This document shows, one piece after another, positions 1 to 6,943 of a stretch of DNA of 25,653 bases. The stretch comes from CAMBDR01 sp046597185 (GTDB lineage Bacteria > Pseudomonadota > Gammaproteobacteria > Burkholderiales > Burkholderiaceae_D), in contig JBKJLF010000643.1 of assembly GCA_046597185.1 (NCBI GenBank), forward strand, positions 1-25,653, read 5' to 3'. Both the position numbers and the translations under genes were made by a program. Position 1 is the stretch's first letter; each line of letters starts with the position of its first letter. The notes under the pieces are model-generated. The model was not told where the DNA came from and searched no databases. It saw nothing but the letters and a program-made list of their open reading frames with translations.

Positions 1-35
1 TCCCATTTGGCATCCCATTTGGCATCCCATTTGAG
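1..35. repeat. 12-bp tandem repeat, almost three copies
   Basis: The unit TCCCATTTGGCA occurs at 1-12 and 13-24 and again, diverging at its end, at 25-35. One frame reads Pro-Ile-Trp-His repeats and stops at TGA 32-34, so it could be the tail of a gene outside the window. This cannot be decided from inside the window. Confidence 0.8.
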
Positions 36-53
36 GCCCCTTTTGCGACGGAG

Positions 54-437
54 ATGGTCATGAACAAGCATACAGAAAATGATGCCCTCGCTGCAACAAG
101 CGCTGGAACAAGTCGCCCGGCTGGAGGCAGCCCTTCGGATTTTGATTTTTACCCGGTTGAGCAAGCGCAATGCTATTTTGCCGATGAACAGGCATTGCTC
201 GAATCCGGCCAAGCCTTAATCGGCCATGAAGAACAGGCCACCAATCGGCGCAGCGGGGAATTGGGCTGGACGCTGACCACCAAAGTGCATTTGCGTGCCG
301 CACAGGGTATTGTGCATAACATTGTTATCAGCTTGCTGGGCGGTATGGTGGCGGTGGAAAGCCGCCCCAATGCCGGTGCATGCTTTACCTTCCGGCTACC
401 CACGGTTGCGCCGGAACCGCATGAGGGAACCACATGA
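54..437 (+). pseudogene. Remnant of PAS-domain sensor histidine kinase (mosaic of deletions)
   Basis: The 127-codon frame holds pieces of a sensor kinase that are normally far apart. Codons ~29-83 match the second half of a PAS domain (SDFDFYPVEQA, then a GHEEQATNR segment, GWTLTTKV and an LR.AQG ending). At QG it passes directly into IVHNIVISLLGGMVAVES and FTFRLP, the end of a HATPase_c domain. The phosphoacceptor His region and the N and G1 boxes are absent. In the +1 frame, 79-135 encode a heptad-type helix (SLQQALEQVARLEAALR) typical of the linker before such a PAS, so a frame change or deletion also lies near 120-136. The stop TGA overlaps an ATGA that starts a 7-codon frame, MSTHRAG, as if a coupled response-regulator gene had been cut off after its start. 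GGAG at 50-53 would serve the ATG at 60. A functional protein is unlikely; a small expressed protein cannot be excluded. Confidence 0.7.
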
Positions 438-467
438 GCACGCACCGGGCGGGGTGACGGCCTTATC

Positions 468-519
468 AAAATAAGCTGACAAAATAAGCTGACAAAATAA
501 GCTGCCAAAATAAGCTGAC
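468..519. repeat. 13-bp tandem repeat, four copies
   Basis: AAAATAAGCTGAC is repeated head to tail at 468-480, 481-493, 494-506 (one change, GAC to GCC) and 507-519. There is no spacer between units, so it is not a CRISPR. It lies between the kinase remnant and the decarboxylase promoter region. Thirteen bases is not a multiple of three and no gene crosses it. Confidence 0.95.
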
Positions 520-547
520 ATACACGCCATGGTACGAGCCGCAAAAT

Positions 548-591
548 GTTACCGTAACTTTTGCACCCCGCCTGGTATTTAAGACTACACT
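548..591 (+). promoter_or_regulatory. Putative operator and promoter of the decarboxylase gene
   Basis: The palindrome GTTAC-C-GTAAC at 548-558, flanked by A4 and T4, lies directly before a possible -35 TTGCAC (561-566). A weak -10 TACACT (586-591) follows at 19 bp, and the start codon is 50 bp further on. The palindrome is clear; the promoter match is only fair. Confidence 0.35.
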
Positions 592-640
592 GTGCATTCT
601 TCATTGCTTCCCGCCTGCCACCCTACAAGGAACAATAATT

Positions 641-2356
641 ATGCAAAGCCAAGCCTTTACTGTTGCCGATTATTTGCTCACCCGCTTAAAACAATTGAAC
701 GTGAGTGAAGTTTTTCAAATTCCCGGCGATTACGTCAAACACTTTACCCAGGCACTGGAAAAATTTGATGGCGTCAACGCCATCGGTGCCAGCAATGAAC
801 TCGATGCATCCTATGCGGCAGACGCCTACGCCCGCACACGTGGCTTAGCTGCGGTGTCTCTGCAATATGGCGTGAGCACCTTTAGCGCCCTCAATGCCAT
901 TGCCGGGGCTTATGTTGAACGCAGCCCGGTGGTGGTGATTAGCGCCACACCTGGTGCCGATGCGCGCCAGATCAGCAAAATGTATAACGTGCTGTACCAC
1001 CACTCCACCGGCAATTTGGCGGCCGATCAGGAAGTGTTTAAACATGTGACGGTGGCGGCAGAAACGCTCAGTACCTCGGTTGGCGCGGCCGAAAAAATCG
1101 ATCAGCTCTTAATTGCTGCATTGACCCATCAGCGCCCGGTGTATATTGCCTGCTACAAGGAAGTGTGGGGCGAACCCTGTCCCAAACCGGATAAAAAACG
1201 CTTGCAGCCGATTCCGCCCAAAAGCGATGCGCTGGCGCTCGAAAATGCGGTTCAACAAGCCTTTGCACAAATCAAAAGCGCCAAACATCCACTCATTTTT
1301 GCCGGGGTGGAATTGCTGCGCTTTGGCTTGAGCGATTTACTGCAACAAATCATCGATGCCAGCGGCTTTTTGTACACCACCACCACGCTGGGCAAAACCG
1401 TGCTGACCGAAGCCGGCGATAAATTCATCGGCACCTATTCCGATCAAGCGTCAATTGCCAGCGTGCTCGACGTGGTCGCCAAGGCCGATTGTGTCTTGAC
1501 GCTGGGTGCCATTATCACCGACGACTATCTCAGCTTTATCGAAAGCAAGTATGCCAGCATGGTGTTGGCGAGCGCCGACGAGGTGCGGGTTGGCTATTTC
1601 CCGTATCAGGGCGTGAGCATGAAAGATTTCATGCAAGCGCTGTTACAGCGTTTCAAACACGACAAAGCCTATCCGCTCAAAACCAAAGCGCCGCCACAAC
1701 CCGCTTACCCCGACCCATGGCAAGCCAATTCTGATCCGCGTTGGAACGATCAACCACAAGTGATTACCTTCAACCGCTTCTTCCAGCATTCGATGAAGTT
1801 TCTCAAAGATCAAAAAATGCTGGATCAGATCGTGATGACGCTGGGCGTCAGTTCGTCAATGTATGTGGCCACCAACACCTGGGGCATGACGCAAAACAGC
1901 TTCATCAGTTCGGCTGCATGGCAATGCATTGGCTTTGAAACCGGCACCGCCCTGGGTGCACAAATGGGCAGCGGCAAGCGCGCCTGGACGGTGGCGGGCG
2001 ACGGCGGCTTCATGATGGTGTGTCAGGCACTCTCAACGCTGGCGCGCAACAAACTCAATGCCGTGATTTTTGTGATGAGCAATGGGGTATATGCGATTGA
2101 ACAGGTGTATGTCGATATGGCTGCCTTCCAACCAGGCCCCACGCACCAGTTCGATGCCTTTGATATTCTGCCCAAATGGGATTATATGGCTCTCGCGCAA
2201 GCCTTTGGCGCACGCGGCTTGCGTGCCACCACGATTGATGAACTGGGTGCCGTGCTGCATCAATTGAAGGGCATTTGCGATCAACCAACGCTGGTAGAAA
2301 TCGTGATTCCCGAAAAGGATTTGCCACAGCAAATGCAGCGCCTTGGCAATGAATAG
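641..2356 (+). CDS. Thiamine-diphosphate 2-oxo-acid decarboxylase (indolepyruvate/phenylpyruvate/pyruvate decarboxylase family)
   Basis: This 571-residue protein has the full length of the pyruvate/indolepyruvate decarboxylase family, which decarboxylates 2-oxo acids to aldehydes with ThDP and Mg2+. The N-terminal PYR domain carries the cofactor-activating glutamate in SNELDASYAADAYAR (Glu53) and the paired active-site histidines in LYHHSTGN (His120-His121). The C-terminal PP domain has the ThDP/Mg motif GDGG (453-456) through to SNG (480-482), then YAIE, whose Glu487 matches the catalytic glutamate of Zymomonas PDC. All family-defining residues are therefore present and it should be active. 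The SD AAGGAA lies about 9 nt before the ATG. Substrate cannot be read from sequence; the downstream amino-acid-oxidase-like gene favours an aromatic or branched 2-oxo acid such as indolepyruvate or phenylpyruvate. The stop TAG is made by the first bases of the palindromic element that follows. Confidence 0.85.
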   Translation: MQSQAFTVADYLLTRLKQLNVSEVFQIPGDYVKHFTQALEKFDGVNAIGASNELDASYAADAYARTRGLAAVSLQYGVSTFSALNAIAGAYVERSPVVVISATPGADARQISKMYNVLYHHSTGNLAADQEVFKHVTVAAETLSTSVGAAEKIDQLLIAALTHQRPVYIACYKEVWGEPCPKPDKKRLQPIPPKSDALALENAVQQAFAQIKSAKHPLIFAGVELLRFGLSDLLQQIIDASGFLYTTTTLGKTVLTEAGDKFIGTYSDQASIASVLDVVAKADCVLTLGAIITDDYLSFIESKYASMVLASADEVRVGYFPYQGVSMKDFMQALLQRFKHDKAYPLKTKAPPQPAYPDPWQANSDPRWNDQPQVITFNRFFQHSMKFLKDQKMLDQIVMTLGVSSSMYVATNTWGMTQNSFISSAAWQCIGFETGTALGAQMGSGKRAWTVAGDGGFMMVCQALSTLARNKLNAVIFVMSNGVYAIEQVYVDMAAFQPGPTHQFDAFDILPKWDYMALAQAFGARGLRATTIDELGAVLHQLKGICDQPTLVEIVIPEKDLPQQMQRLGNE

Positions 2357-2456
2357 GACTTACGCAAAACCGCCCCAGCGGCGTTACCCAGCCTTGCCGT
2401 ACAGGTGTACTGTCTGCGGCTGGCTGCCTTGCTGGAACAATTTTGCGTAAGTCCTA
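2354..2456. repeat. 103-bp palindromic element with 16-bp perfect terminal inverted repeats (MITE/REP-like)
   Basis: TAGGACTTACGCAAAA (2354-2369) is exactly repeated in inverted form at 2441-2456. Inner arms continue the fold (CCAGC with GCTGG, CAGCC with GGCTG, and GTACAGGTGTAC near the centre), so the element could form one long hairpin. It has no ORF. Nested palindromes with long perfect ends fit a non-autonomous mobile element or a large REP-type repeat. It fills most of the gap between decarboxylase and oxidase and supplies the decarboxylase stop codon. It may attenuate transcription between the two genes. Confidence 0.8.
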
Positions 2457-2534
2457 ATGAGTAGTGAGTAATGACGCAATCTGAACCCGGTGAGCGTTTG
2501 ATCAGACAATTAACCCATTTTGAAAGCGATGATA

Positions 2535-4523
2535 ATGAAAACCTATTCCATTTTTGGTGCGGGTGCCGCCGGTTTGTACACCGCATGGCGTTTGCTCAAT
2601 GGCGATACCAAGAATAAGGCCATGCAAGCGAAACAATTAAAAAAGGGCGATACCCTGGAACTGGTTGACTGGGGCCAGTACGATATGTCGCAGCGCTATC
2701 CCGGTTCGCGCGCCGCCGGAGCGCGAGTCTGCACCTGGCATTATTGCAACGACAAGAATAAATCCTACCTGGAACTGGGTGGCATGCGCTACTCGGAATG
2801 GAATGCCAAGGATCAAACCGGCCACCTGTTGGTGACCACCGTGATCAAACAACTTGGGCTGGACAAGTACGCGGTGCCGTTCAACGAGTCGGATAATCCG
2901 CTGCTGTATTTGCGTGCCAAAAACATGTACACCAATGCCATCAGCCAGGCCAACCCGGCACCCTACAATGTGCAAAATAATGGTGCCGACAGCTCGCCCT
3001 ATACCGGTTTTAATATCGTCGAGTCGCTGGCCGTCACCGCAAGCAGCGGCCCAACCACGCGGCTTGAATGGTGCCAGTTTTACCGCGACGGCCGCATCAG
3101 CGCCGACTTGCCCGAGACCTCGGTATTTAAAAAGGGCGAACTGCTCAAAGACATCGGTTATTGGAACCTGATGTATGATCAGCTCGGCTCCGAAGGTTTT
3201 AACTACACTGCCGACGGCAATGGTTATACCTCCAACATCATCAACTGGAATGCCGCCGTTGCCTTCAACGCCAATAATGAATTCGCCCCCGGCACCGCCT
3301 ACAAAACCTTGACTACCGGCTATTCGTCGATGTTCAATGCGCTGTTTGATGCCATCGTCAAATTGGCGGAGAAAAATGGGGTCAAGTTTGACTATCAGCC
3401 CAATACCCGCCTGCATTCGATTTTGCAAATTGACGGGGTAATTCATTACGCGCTGGCCACGCGTGCCGACCCCACCAAAAAATCGGTCAGCAAAACCTGC
3501 GCCGCCGCGTGGTTGGCGATGCCGCGCTTTGCGATTGATTTGGTGGCCCAGGCAACACGCTTTGAAAGCCATCAAGGGTTGGATGTATTGAACCATCAAA
3601 AGGTGCAGTTGTATCTGGAGTCGGCGATCATGCAACCGTCCTACAAGGTGGGGATGTTTTTCGACACCGAGTGGTGGTTGGACCCCAATGTGGTCAATCC
3701 TGCCACTTATCCACCGCAATTGGAGAGTTACGAAATCACGCCGGCGGTGTTAAGTAAATTGGGCAAGGCAGGCTTTTCGAAGGGGCAACTCAATGCGATT
3801 CAAAATAACGACAAGCTGTTTGAACAGCCGGTTACCCCGGCAGCCAATTTGATTGCGCAAGTAGAATTGTGTCTGGAAGAGCGCCTCAGCATCAAGCACG
3901 AGCAAGCTTTGTTGACGCTGGCCAAAAACAATACCATTGGCCCCAGCGTTACCGATTTGCCGGTGCGCCAAGTGGTTTATTTTGGCAATAATGCCAGCGA
4001 TAAAAAAGCCACGCCGGTGTATGGTTTGCTGGCCAGCTACGACGATGAAACCTTTACCAGCTTTTGGCAAGAATTAGAGCTGGGGCCGCTGGCCGAGCGT
4101 AAAATCCCGATTTCGGACAAAATTCAGCCCTTGATCGGCCCGCGCAAAGCCCCGCCGGTGATGGTGAAAATGTTGCGTCAGCAATTGGCGCAAATTCACT
4201 TTGGGCCGCAGGCGGATTACAGCCGTGTGCCGGAACCGCTGGAAACCAGTTATATGGATTGGTCTTTGCCCCCCTTTAATGCCGGTTACCACGCCTGGGC
4301 TGCCCACTACGATGTGGCCGACGTTCAAAGAAAGATCCGCAAACCGTCGCAATTGATTGAAGGCGTGGATGCCGATATTTTTATCGTCGGGGAAACGTGG
4401 TCCAACGACCAGGCCTGGGTGGAAGGGGCGTATTGCACGGCTGAATCGGTATTGAATGATTTCTTTGGGATCGTGCCGATTGTCGATAACCCCGACTATC
4501 CGTTTATTTGCCCGGCAGTCTAA
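2535..4523 (+). CDS. FAD-dependent amine oxidase family protein, probable L-amino-acid oxidase
   Basis: The protein opens with a Rossmann dinucleotide-binding loop (IFGAGAAGLYTAWRLL, residues 6-21). An ELGGMRYSE segment near residue 85 matches the ELGAMR-type FAD-contacting motif of L-amino-acid oxidases. It ends with DIFIVGETWSNDQAWVEGAY, the C-terminal FAD-binding motif of the flavin amine oxidase family. At 662 residues it is longer than the usual ~500, as in larger L-amino-acid oxidases and monooxygenases. No signal peptide is visible. I chose ATG 2535, just before the flavin fold, with a weak SD GAAAG; ATG 2529 and TTG 2520 are in-frame alternatives. The family oxidises amino acids to 2-oxo acids plus NH3 and H2O2, and the gene just upstream would decarboxylate such an acid. 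The substrate is inferred from context only; a monooxygenase giving an amide, or a polyamine oxidase, is possible. Confidence 0.75.
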   Translation: MKTYSIFGAGAAGLYTAWRLLNGDTKNKAMQAKQLKKGDTLELVDWGQYDMSQRYPGSRAAGARVCTWHYCNDKNKSYLELGGMRYSEWNAKDQTGHLLVTTVIKQLGLDKYAVPFNESDNPLLYLRAKNMYTNAISQANPAPYNVQNNGADSSPYTGFNIVESLAVTASSGPTTRLEWCQFYRDGRISADLPETSVFKKGELLKDIGYWNLMYDQLGSEGFNYTADGNGYTSNIINWNAAVAFNANNEFAPGTAYKTLTTGYSSMFNALFDAIVKLAEKNGVKFDYQPNTRLHSILQIDGVIHYALATRADPTKKSVSKTCAAAWLAMPRFAIDLVAQATRFESHQGLDVLNHQKVQLYLESAIMQPSYKVGMFFDTEWWLDPNVVNPATYPPQLESYEITPAVLSKLGKAGFSKGQLNAIQNNDKLFEQPVTPAANLIAQVELCLEERLSIKHEQALLTLAKNNTIGPSVTDLPVRQVVYFGNNASDKKATPVYGLLASYDDETFTSFWQELELGPLAERKIPISDKIQPLIGPRKAPPVMVKMLRQQLAQIHFGPQADYSRVPEPLETSYMDWSLPPFNAGYHAWAAHYDVADVQRKIRKPSQLIEGVDADIFIVGETWSNDQAWVEGAYCTAESVLNDFFGIVPIVDNPDYPFICPAV

Positions 4524-4606
4524 GTTGGCGCAATTTCTGTCGCGACAGGTATTTTCGATGGCGGCAGCTTTAACGCTGGCCGCCGTGTCAAAAAATTTAG
4601 AATCAT

Positions 4607-4715
4607 TTAGAATAATTTGCTCAGCGCATCGCTGGAAATTTTATCCAGCTTGCCCGATTCTTTCATCTCAATGCAAGCCTTCTTCGGCAGAACTGAGCGC
4701 GATGGTGGCCTCTTC
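4607..4715 (-). pseudogene. C-terminal fragment of an unidentified protein fused to the regulator relic
   Basis: In another minus-strand frame overlapping the receiver relic, codons read KKACIEMKESGKLDKISSD and then ALSKLF followed by TAA (4609-4607). The amphipathic KESGKLDKI ending loosely resembles the last helix of periplasmic solute-binding proteins, but I do not recognise it securely. It may be the far side of the deletion that truncated the regulator. Confidence 0.25.
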
Positions 4716-4796
4716 GCCTACGATGCCAGCGCCCAGATGGGCCAAAGCACCCCGGTAGAGTGGGTGATCTTCAATGATGAGTACGGTATGGGTCAT
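4668..4796 (-). pseudogene. N-terminal fragment of a response regulator receiver domain
   Basis: Read on the minus strand from ATG at 4796, 42 codons begin MTHTVLIIEDHPLYRGALAH and then IVGEEATIALSSAEEGLH before TGA. VLIIEDHPLYR is the classic first strand and acidic pocket of a NarL/FixJ-type receiver domain, and the IVGEEATIALSSAEE segment matches the next helix and strand. The phosphorylated Asp, the conserved Thr and Lys and any DNA-binding domain are missing. It is a truncated relic, too short to be a working regulator. Confidence 0.65.
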
Positions 4797-4979
4797 GATT
4801 TGCTGCCGTCAGATTGGGTTGCGGTGGGTTTATGGCGGATTCATGTTCTCCAACCAATGACACCATGATACAGCCTGGGCGCAAGTTTTACTATATACCA
4901 AAGTATGGGGTGCTACCCGGAATTTTGCACAAGGCGAAACCGGATCAACACCCGCAAAGCAAGCCGCTTATTTGGCTGC

Positions 4980-5381
4980 TTATTTTGCTGTAACTCCTTT
5001 GCTGACTGTCCCCAAATACGCCACCACATCGGTGATTTGTTCATTGGTCAATTCATTGTTCCAGGGGGGCATGAATTCGGAACGGCCCATGGCAGTGCCG
5101 CCCAGGCGCACAATGCTTTCCTTGTATTGTGGGTTTTTGTCCGACGAGACCAGATTGGCCGGACGCGGATTGTACAGCTTGGCGGCGCGGCCATTGCCAT
5201 CGGCGTTGACGCCATGGCACAAAACGCAATAGTGTTTGAACACAATTTCACCCCGATAAACCGCTGCTTCCGCTGAATTATGGTCAGGGTAGGTGCGCCC
5301 TTTGATTGGCTCGGCCGCCCACAGCGGCGGGGCTTGTGTCAGGAGTAAGGCAATGGTGAATCCAAGGCGTGCAGGCTTCAT
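4980..5381 (-). CDS. Small periplasmic class I c-type cytochrome
   Basis: The 133-residue protein has a cleavable Sec signal (KPARLGFTIALLLTQAPPLWA-A). It has one haem c site YCVLCHG (Cys52, Cys55, His56) and a likely axial methionine in FMPPW (Met104), followed by the usual C-terminal helix (LTNEQITDVVAYL). Its ATG overlaps the cupredoxin stop as ATGA, so translation is probably coupled. It is the last gene of the MCP-peroxidase-cupredoxin-cytochrome run and is expected to carry electrons in the periplasm, plausibly to the di-haem peroxidase two genes upstream or to a terminal oxidase. The partner assignment is inference. Confidence 0.85.
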   Translation of the reverse strand: MKPARLGFTIALLLTQAPPLWAAEPIKGRTYPDHNSAEAAVYRGEIVFKHYCVLCHGVNADGNGRAAKLYNPRPANLVSSDKNPQYKESIVRLGGTAMGRSEFMPPWNNELTNEQITDVVAYLGTVSKGVTAK

Positions 5382-5764
5382 TTTTTCACCTCGACTGTCA
5401 ACTTCATGTCAGGATGAATTGCACACTCGACTTCGACCGTGCCCGCATTGTCAAACGTCACCGCCTTGGCCTGGCCCTTGGGGTAAGAACCCAGATCGAA
5501 GCTCTTGGTGTCCGACAGGGAAAACACATTGTGGGCAAACGGATCATCGTTCTTGAAGGTGACCGTATCCCCCACCTTGACCGAGAGTTTGGTTTGCGAA
5601 AATTTCTTATCTTTTTGCAAGACGACCACCTCGGCCGCTTGCGCCATGCCGAACAGGCCAATTGTGAAAATGCCGAAAATACCGTTGATGACGGACGCTC
5701 TCACGTGCCTGCTCACGTTCCTCCTGACGTTCCTGCTCGTGTTCGTACTCATGTTCGTACTCAT
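5378..5764 (-). CDS. Periplasmic cupredoxin (plastocyanin/amicyanin-like blue copper protein)
   Basis: From ATG 5764 the product has 128 residues. A basic N-region and a hydrophobic core (VINGIFGIFTIGLFGMAQA) form a signal peptide, cleaved near residue 44. The mature part is one cupredoxin fold with type 1 copper ligands His78 (FAHNVF) and Cys114, His117 and Met120 (VECAIHPDM). The short spacing in the Cys-His-Met loop resembles amicyanin and plastocyanin. The start is fixed by a perfect AGGAGG six bases upstream; a longer frame to 5878 would overlap the preceding peroxidase gene and is not favoured. Residues 1-23 come from a 12-bp DNA repeat. Role: soluble one-electron carrier, probably between cytochromes and the di-haem protein of this operon. 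Confidence 0.85.
   Translation of the reverse strand: MSTNMSTNTSRNVRRNVSRHVRASVINGIFGIFTIGLFGMAQAAEVVVLQKDKKFSQTKLSVKVGDTVTFKNDDPFAHNVFSLSDTKSFDLGSYPKGQAKAVTFDNAGTVEVECAIHPDMKLTVEVKK
5693..5764 (-). repeat. Imperfect 12-bp tandem repeat coding the signal-peptide N-region
   Basis: Starting at the cupredoxin ATG, six 12-base units run in frame: two identical ATGAGTACGAAC, then diverging ACGAGCAGGAAC, GTCAGGAGGAAC, GTGAGCAGGCAC and a partial one. They encode MSTN, MSTN, TSRN, VRRN, VSRH and VRA, which builds an unusually long basic n-region and offers a second in-frame ATG at codon 5. Confidence 0.85.
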
Positions 5765-5768
5765 GTTG

Positions 5769-5774
5769 CCTCCT
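5769..5774 (-). promoter_or_regulatory. Strong ribosome binding site deciding the cupredoxin start
   Basis: On the minus strand AGGAGG lies four bases before the ATG at 5764 (AGGAGGCAACATG). This full anti-SD match selects 5764 over the longer frame. Confidence 0.8.
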
Positions 5775-5819
5775 GGGTGAAGATTGAATCGATTGACGAA
5801 TGTTTTCACAAACTGTATT

Positions 5820-6929
5820 TTATAAACCGGCACTGCGGCCGCTGGTGCCGCTGGTGCCGCTGGTGCCAGCTTGCGCATCGTCCCTGGGCAGTACGGGTAG
5901 CACGATGGGCGTTGGCGGCGAGCTCAGGGCATGCATGAAGGCAAGCAAATCATCCTTGTCGGCCTCGCTCAACACCAGGGGGCGCATATTGGGCGACAAA
6001 TTGCTGCGCTCCACCCCGCCCAGGGCATAATGGTCGATCACTTCACGCAGGGTTTTGGCCGAGCCATCGTGGAAGTAGGGTGCGGTATCGGCCACATCGC
6101 GTAAGCCAGGGGTTTTGAATGCGCCTTTCATCGACTTCACCGGTTTGTGGACAAAGCGTCCCAAATCGGGCTTGTCTTTGGCAAAAGAGGCCAAGCCAAT
6201 ATTATGAAAACCGTTGTCGTTGAAATTGGGTGCCGCATGGCACGCGGTGCAATTGGTTTTTTCGGTATTGTTGAACAACACCATGCCGCGTAATTGCTGC
6301 GCTGTCATGGCTTTTTTGTCGCCTTCCAGCCAGCGATCAAACGGTGAACTGCGGCTGATGACGGTGCGCTCAAAGGAGGCAATCGCACGGCGCAGGGTTT
6401 CCGGCCCGATGGCTTGGCCCGGATAGGCCAGGGCAAACGCCTGACGATAACCGGGGTTGCCGTTCAACCAGGTAAAGAACTGATCTAAATTGGTATTCAT
6501 TTCCGGTGCCGCTTCCATTGGCCCCAGTGCCTGCTCTTCCAGCGTCGCTTTGCGTCCGTCCCACATTTGGCGGCTGTTGTAGGCGACGTTGACAATCGTG
6601 GGCGAAGCCCGATCAAGCAGCTTGCCCTGGAAGCCGCGTCCGGTGGGCAAGCCGTCTGCCCAGCCCAGGCTCGGGTTATGGCAGGATGCGCAGGACATAT
6701 TGCCATCACGCGAGAGGCGTGGATCAAAAAACAGCATCTTGCCCAGTTCGACGCGTTCCTTGGTGGGCTGGTTGTCCGCCGGGTGAGGCGGGGTTTTGGG
6801 TAATTTCCATTGCGCATAGTCACGCGGATCGGGCGCGCCATGGCTCAGCTCGTCTTTGGCTGAGCCATTCTCATGCAAAACCAGGCCACATATAAGTGTT
6901 GCGAGTGCCAAACCAAGTGATTTTTTCAT
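5820..6929 (-). CDS. Di-haem cytochrome c peroxidase / MauG-like protein
   Basis: The 369-residue protein has an N-terminal export signal (KKSLGLALATLICGLVL) and two haem c sites, CASCH (80-84, in MSCASCHNPSLGWADG) and CTACH (227-231). Other family landmarks are LGKMLFFDPRLS, the GPMEAAPEM segment and APYFHDGSAKTLREVIDHY. The length fits bacterial di-haem peroxidases. Such proteins reduce H2O2 with electrons from cytochromes or cupredoxins (CcpA/Ccp) or catalyse protein oxidation (MauG); the sequence alone does not separate these. A GGAGG SD overlaps the region right after the MCP stop, 14 nt upstream, and the cupredoxin follows 55 nt downstream, so the genes look like one operon. The last ~16 residues form a low-complexity tail with GTS repeats. 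Confidence 0.85.
   Translation of the reverse strand: MKKSLGLALATLICGLVLHENGSAKDELSHGAPDPRDYAQWKLPKTPPHPADNQPTKERVELGKMLFFDPRLSRDGNMSCASCHNPSLGWADGLPTGRGFQGKLLDRASPTIVNVAYNSRQMWDGRKATLEEQALGPMEAAPEMNTNLDQFFTWLNGNPGYRQAFALAYPGQAIGPETLRRAIASFERTVISRSSPFDRWLEGDKKAMTAQQLRGMVLFNNTEKTNCTACHAAPNFNDNGFHNIGLASFAKDKPDLGRFVHKPVKSMKGAFKTPGLRDVADTAPYFHDGSAKTLREVIDHYALGGVERSNLSPNMRPLVLSEADKDDLLAFMHALSSPPTPIVLPVLPRDDAQAGTSGTSGTSGRSAGL
5841..5867. repeat. 9-bp tandem repeat (x3) at the 3' end of the di-haem peroxidase gene
   Basis: GCTGGTGCC is repeated three times on the + strand, encoding Gly-Thr-Ser repeats near the C-terminus of the minus-strand peroxidase gene. The unit is a multiple of three, so copy-number change would alter only tail length. 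Confidence 0.9.
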
Positions 6930-6943
6930 GCTATCTTCCTCCG

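Larger units (their letters stand above)
4524..4979. other. Gene-poor convergent interval with decayed fragments
   Basis: 456 bp separate the oxidase stop from the cytochrome stop. It contains a 12-bp palindrome CTGTCGCGACAG (4537-4548) and an imperfect GC-rich hairpin at about 4560-4584 (GGCGGCAGC against GCTGGCCGCC). The latter may end transcription but lacks a T-run. It also contains minus-strand gene fragments, listed separately. Nothing intact was recognised at 4797-4979. Confidence 0.6.

Noticed and set aside
468..519. Possible CRISPR array
   Set aside because: The 13-bp units are contiguous with no spacers and no cas genes are present.
2637..3719. 360-codon open frame on the minus strand
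   Set aside because: It lies fully inside the FAD oxidase gene, its protein shows no domain, and the plus-strand gene has clear FAD motifs at both ends.
5765..5878. N-terminal extension of the cupredoxin
   Set aside because: It would overlap the end of the peroxidase gene; the AGGAGG before ATG 5764 gives a proper start and signal peptide.
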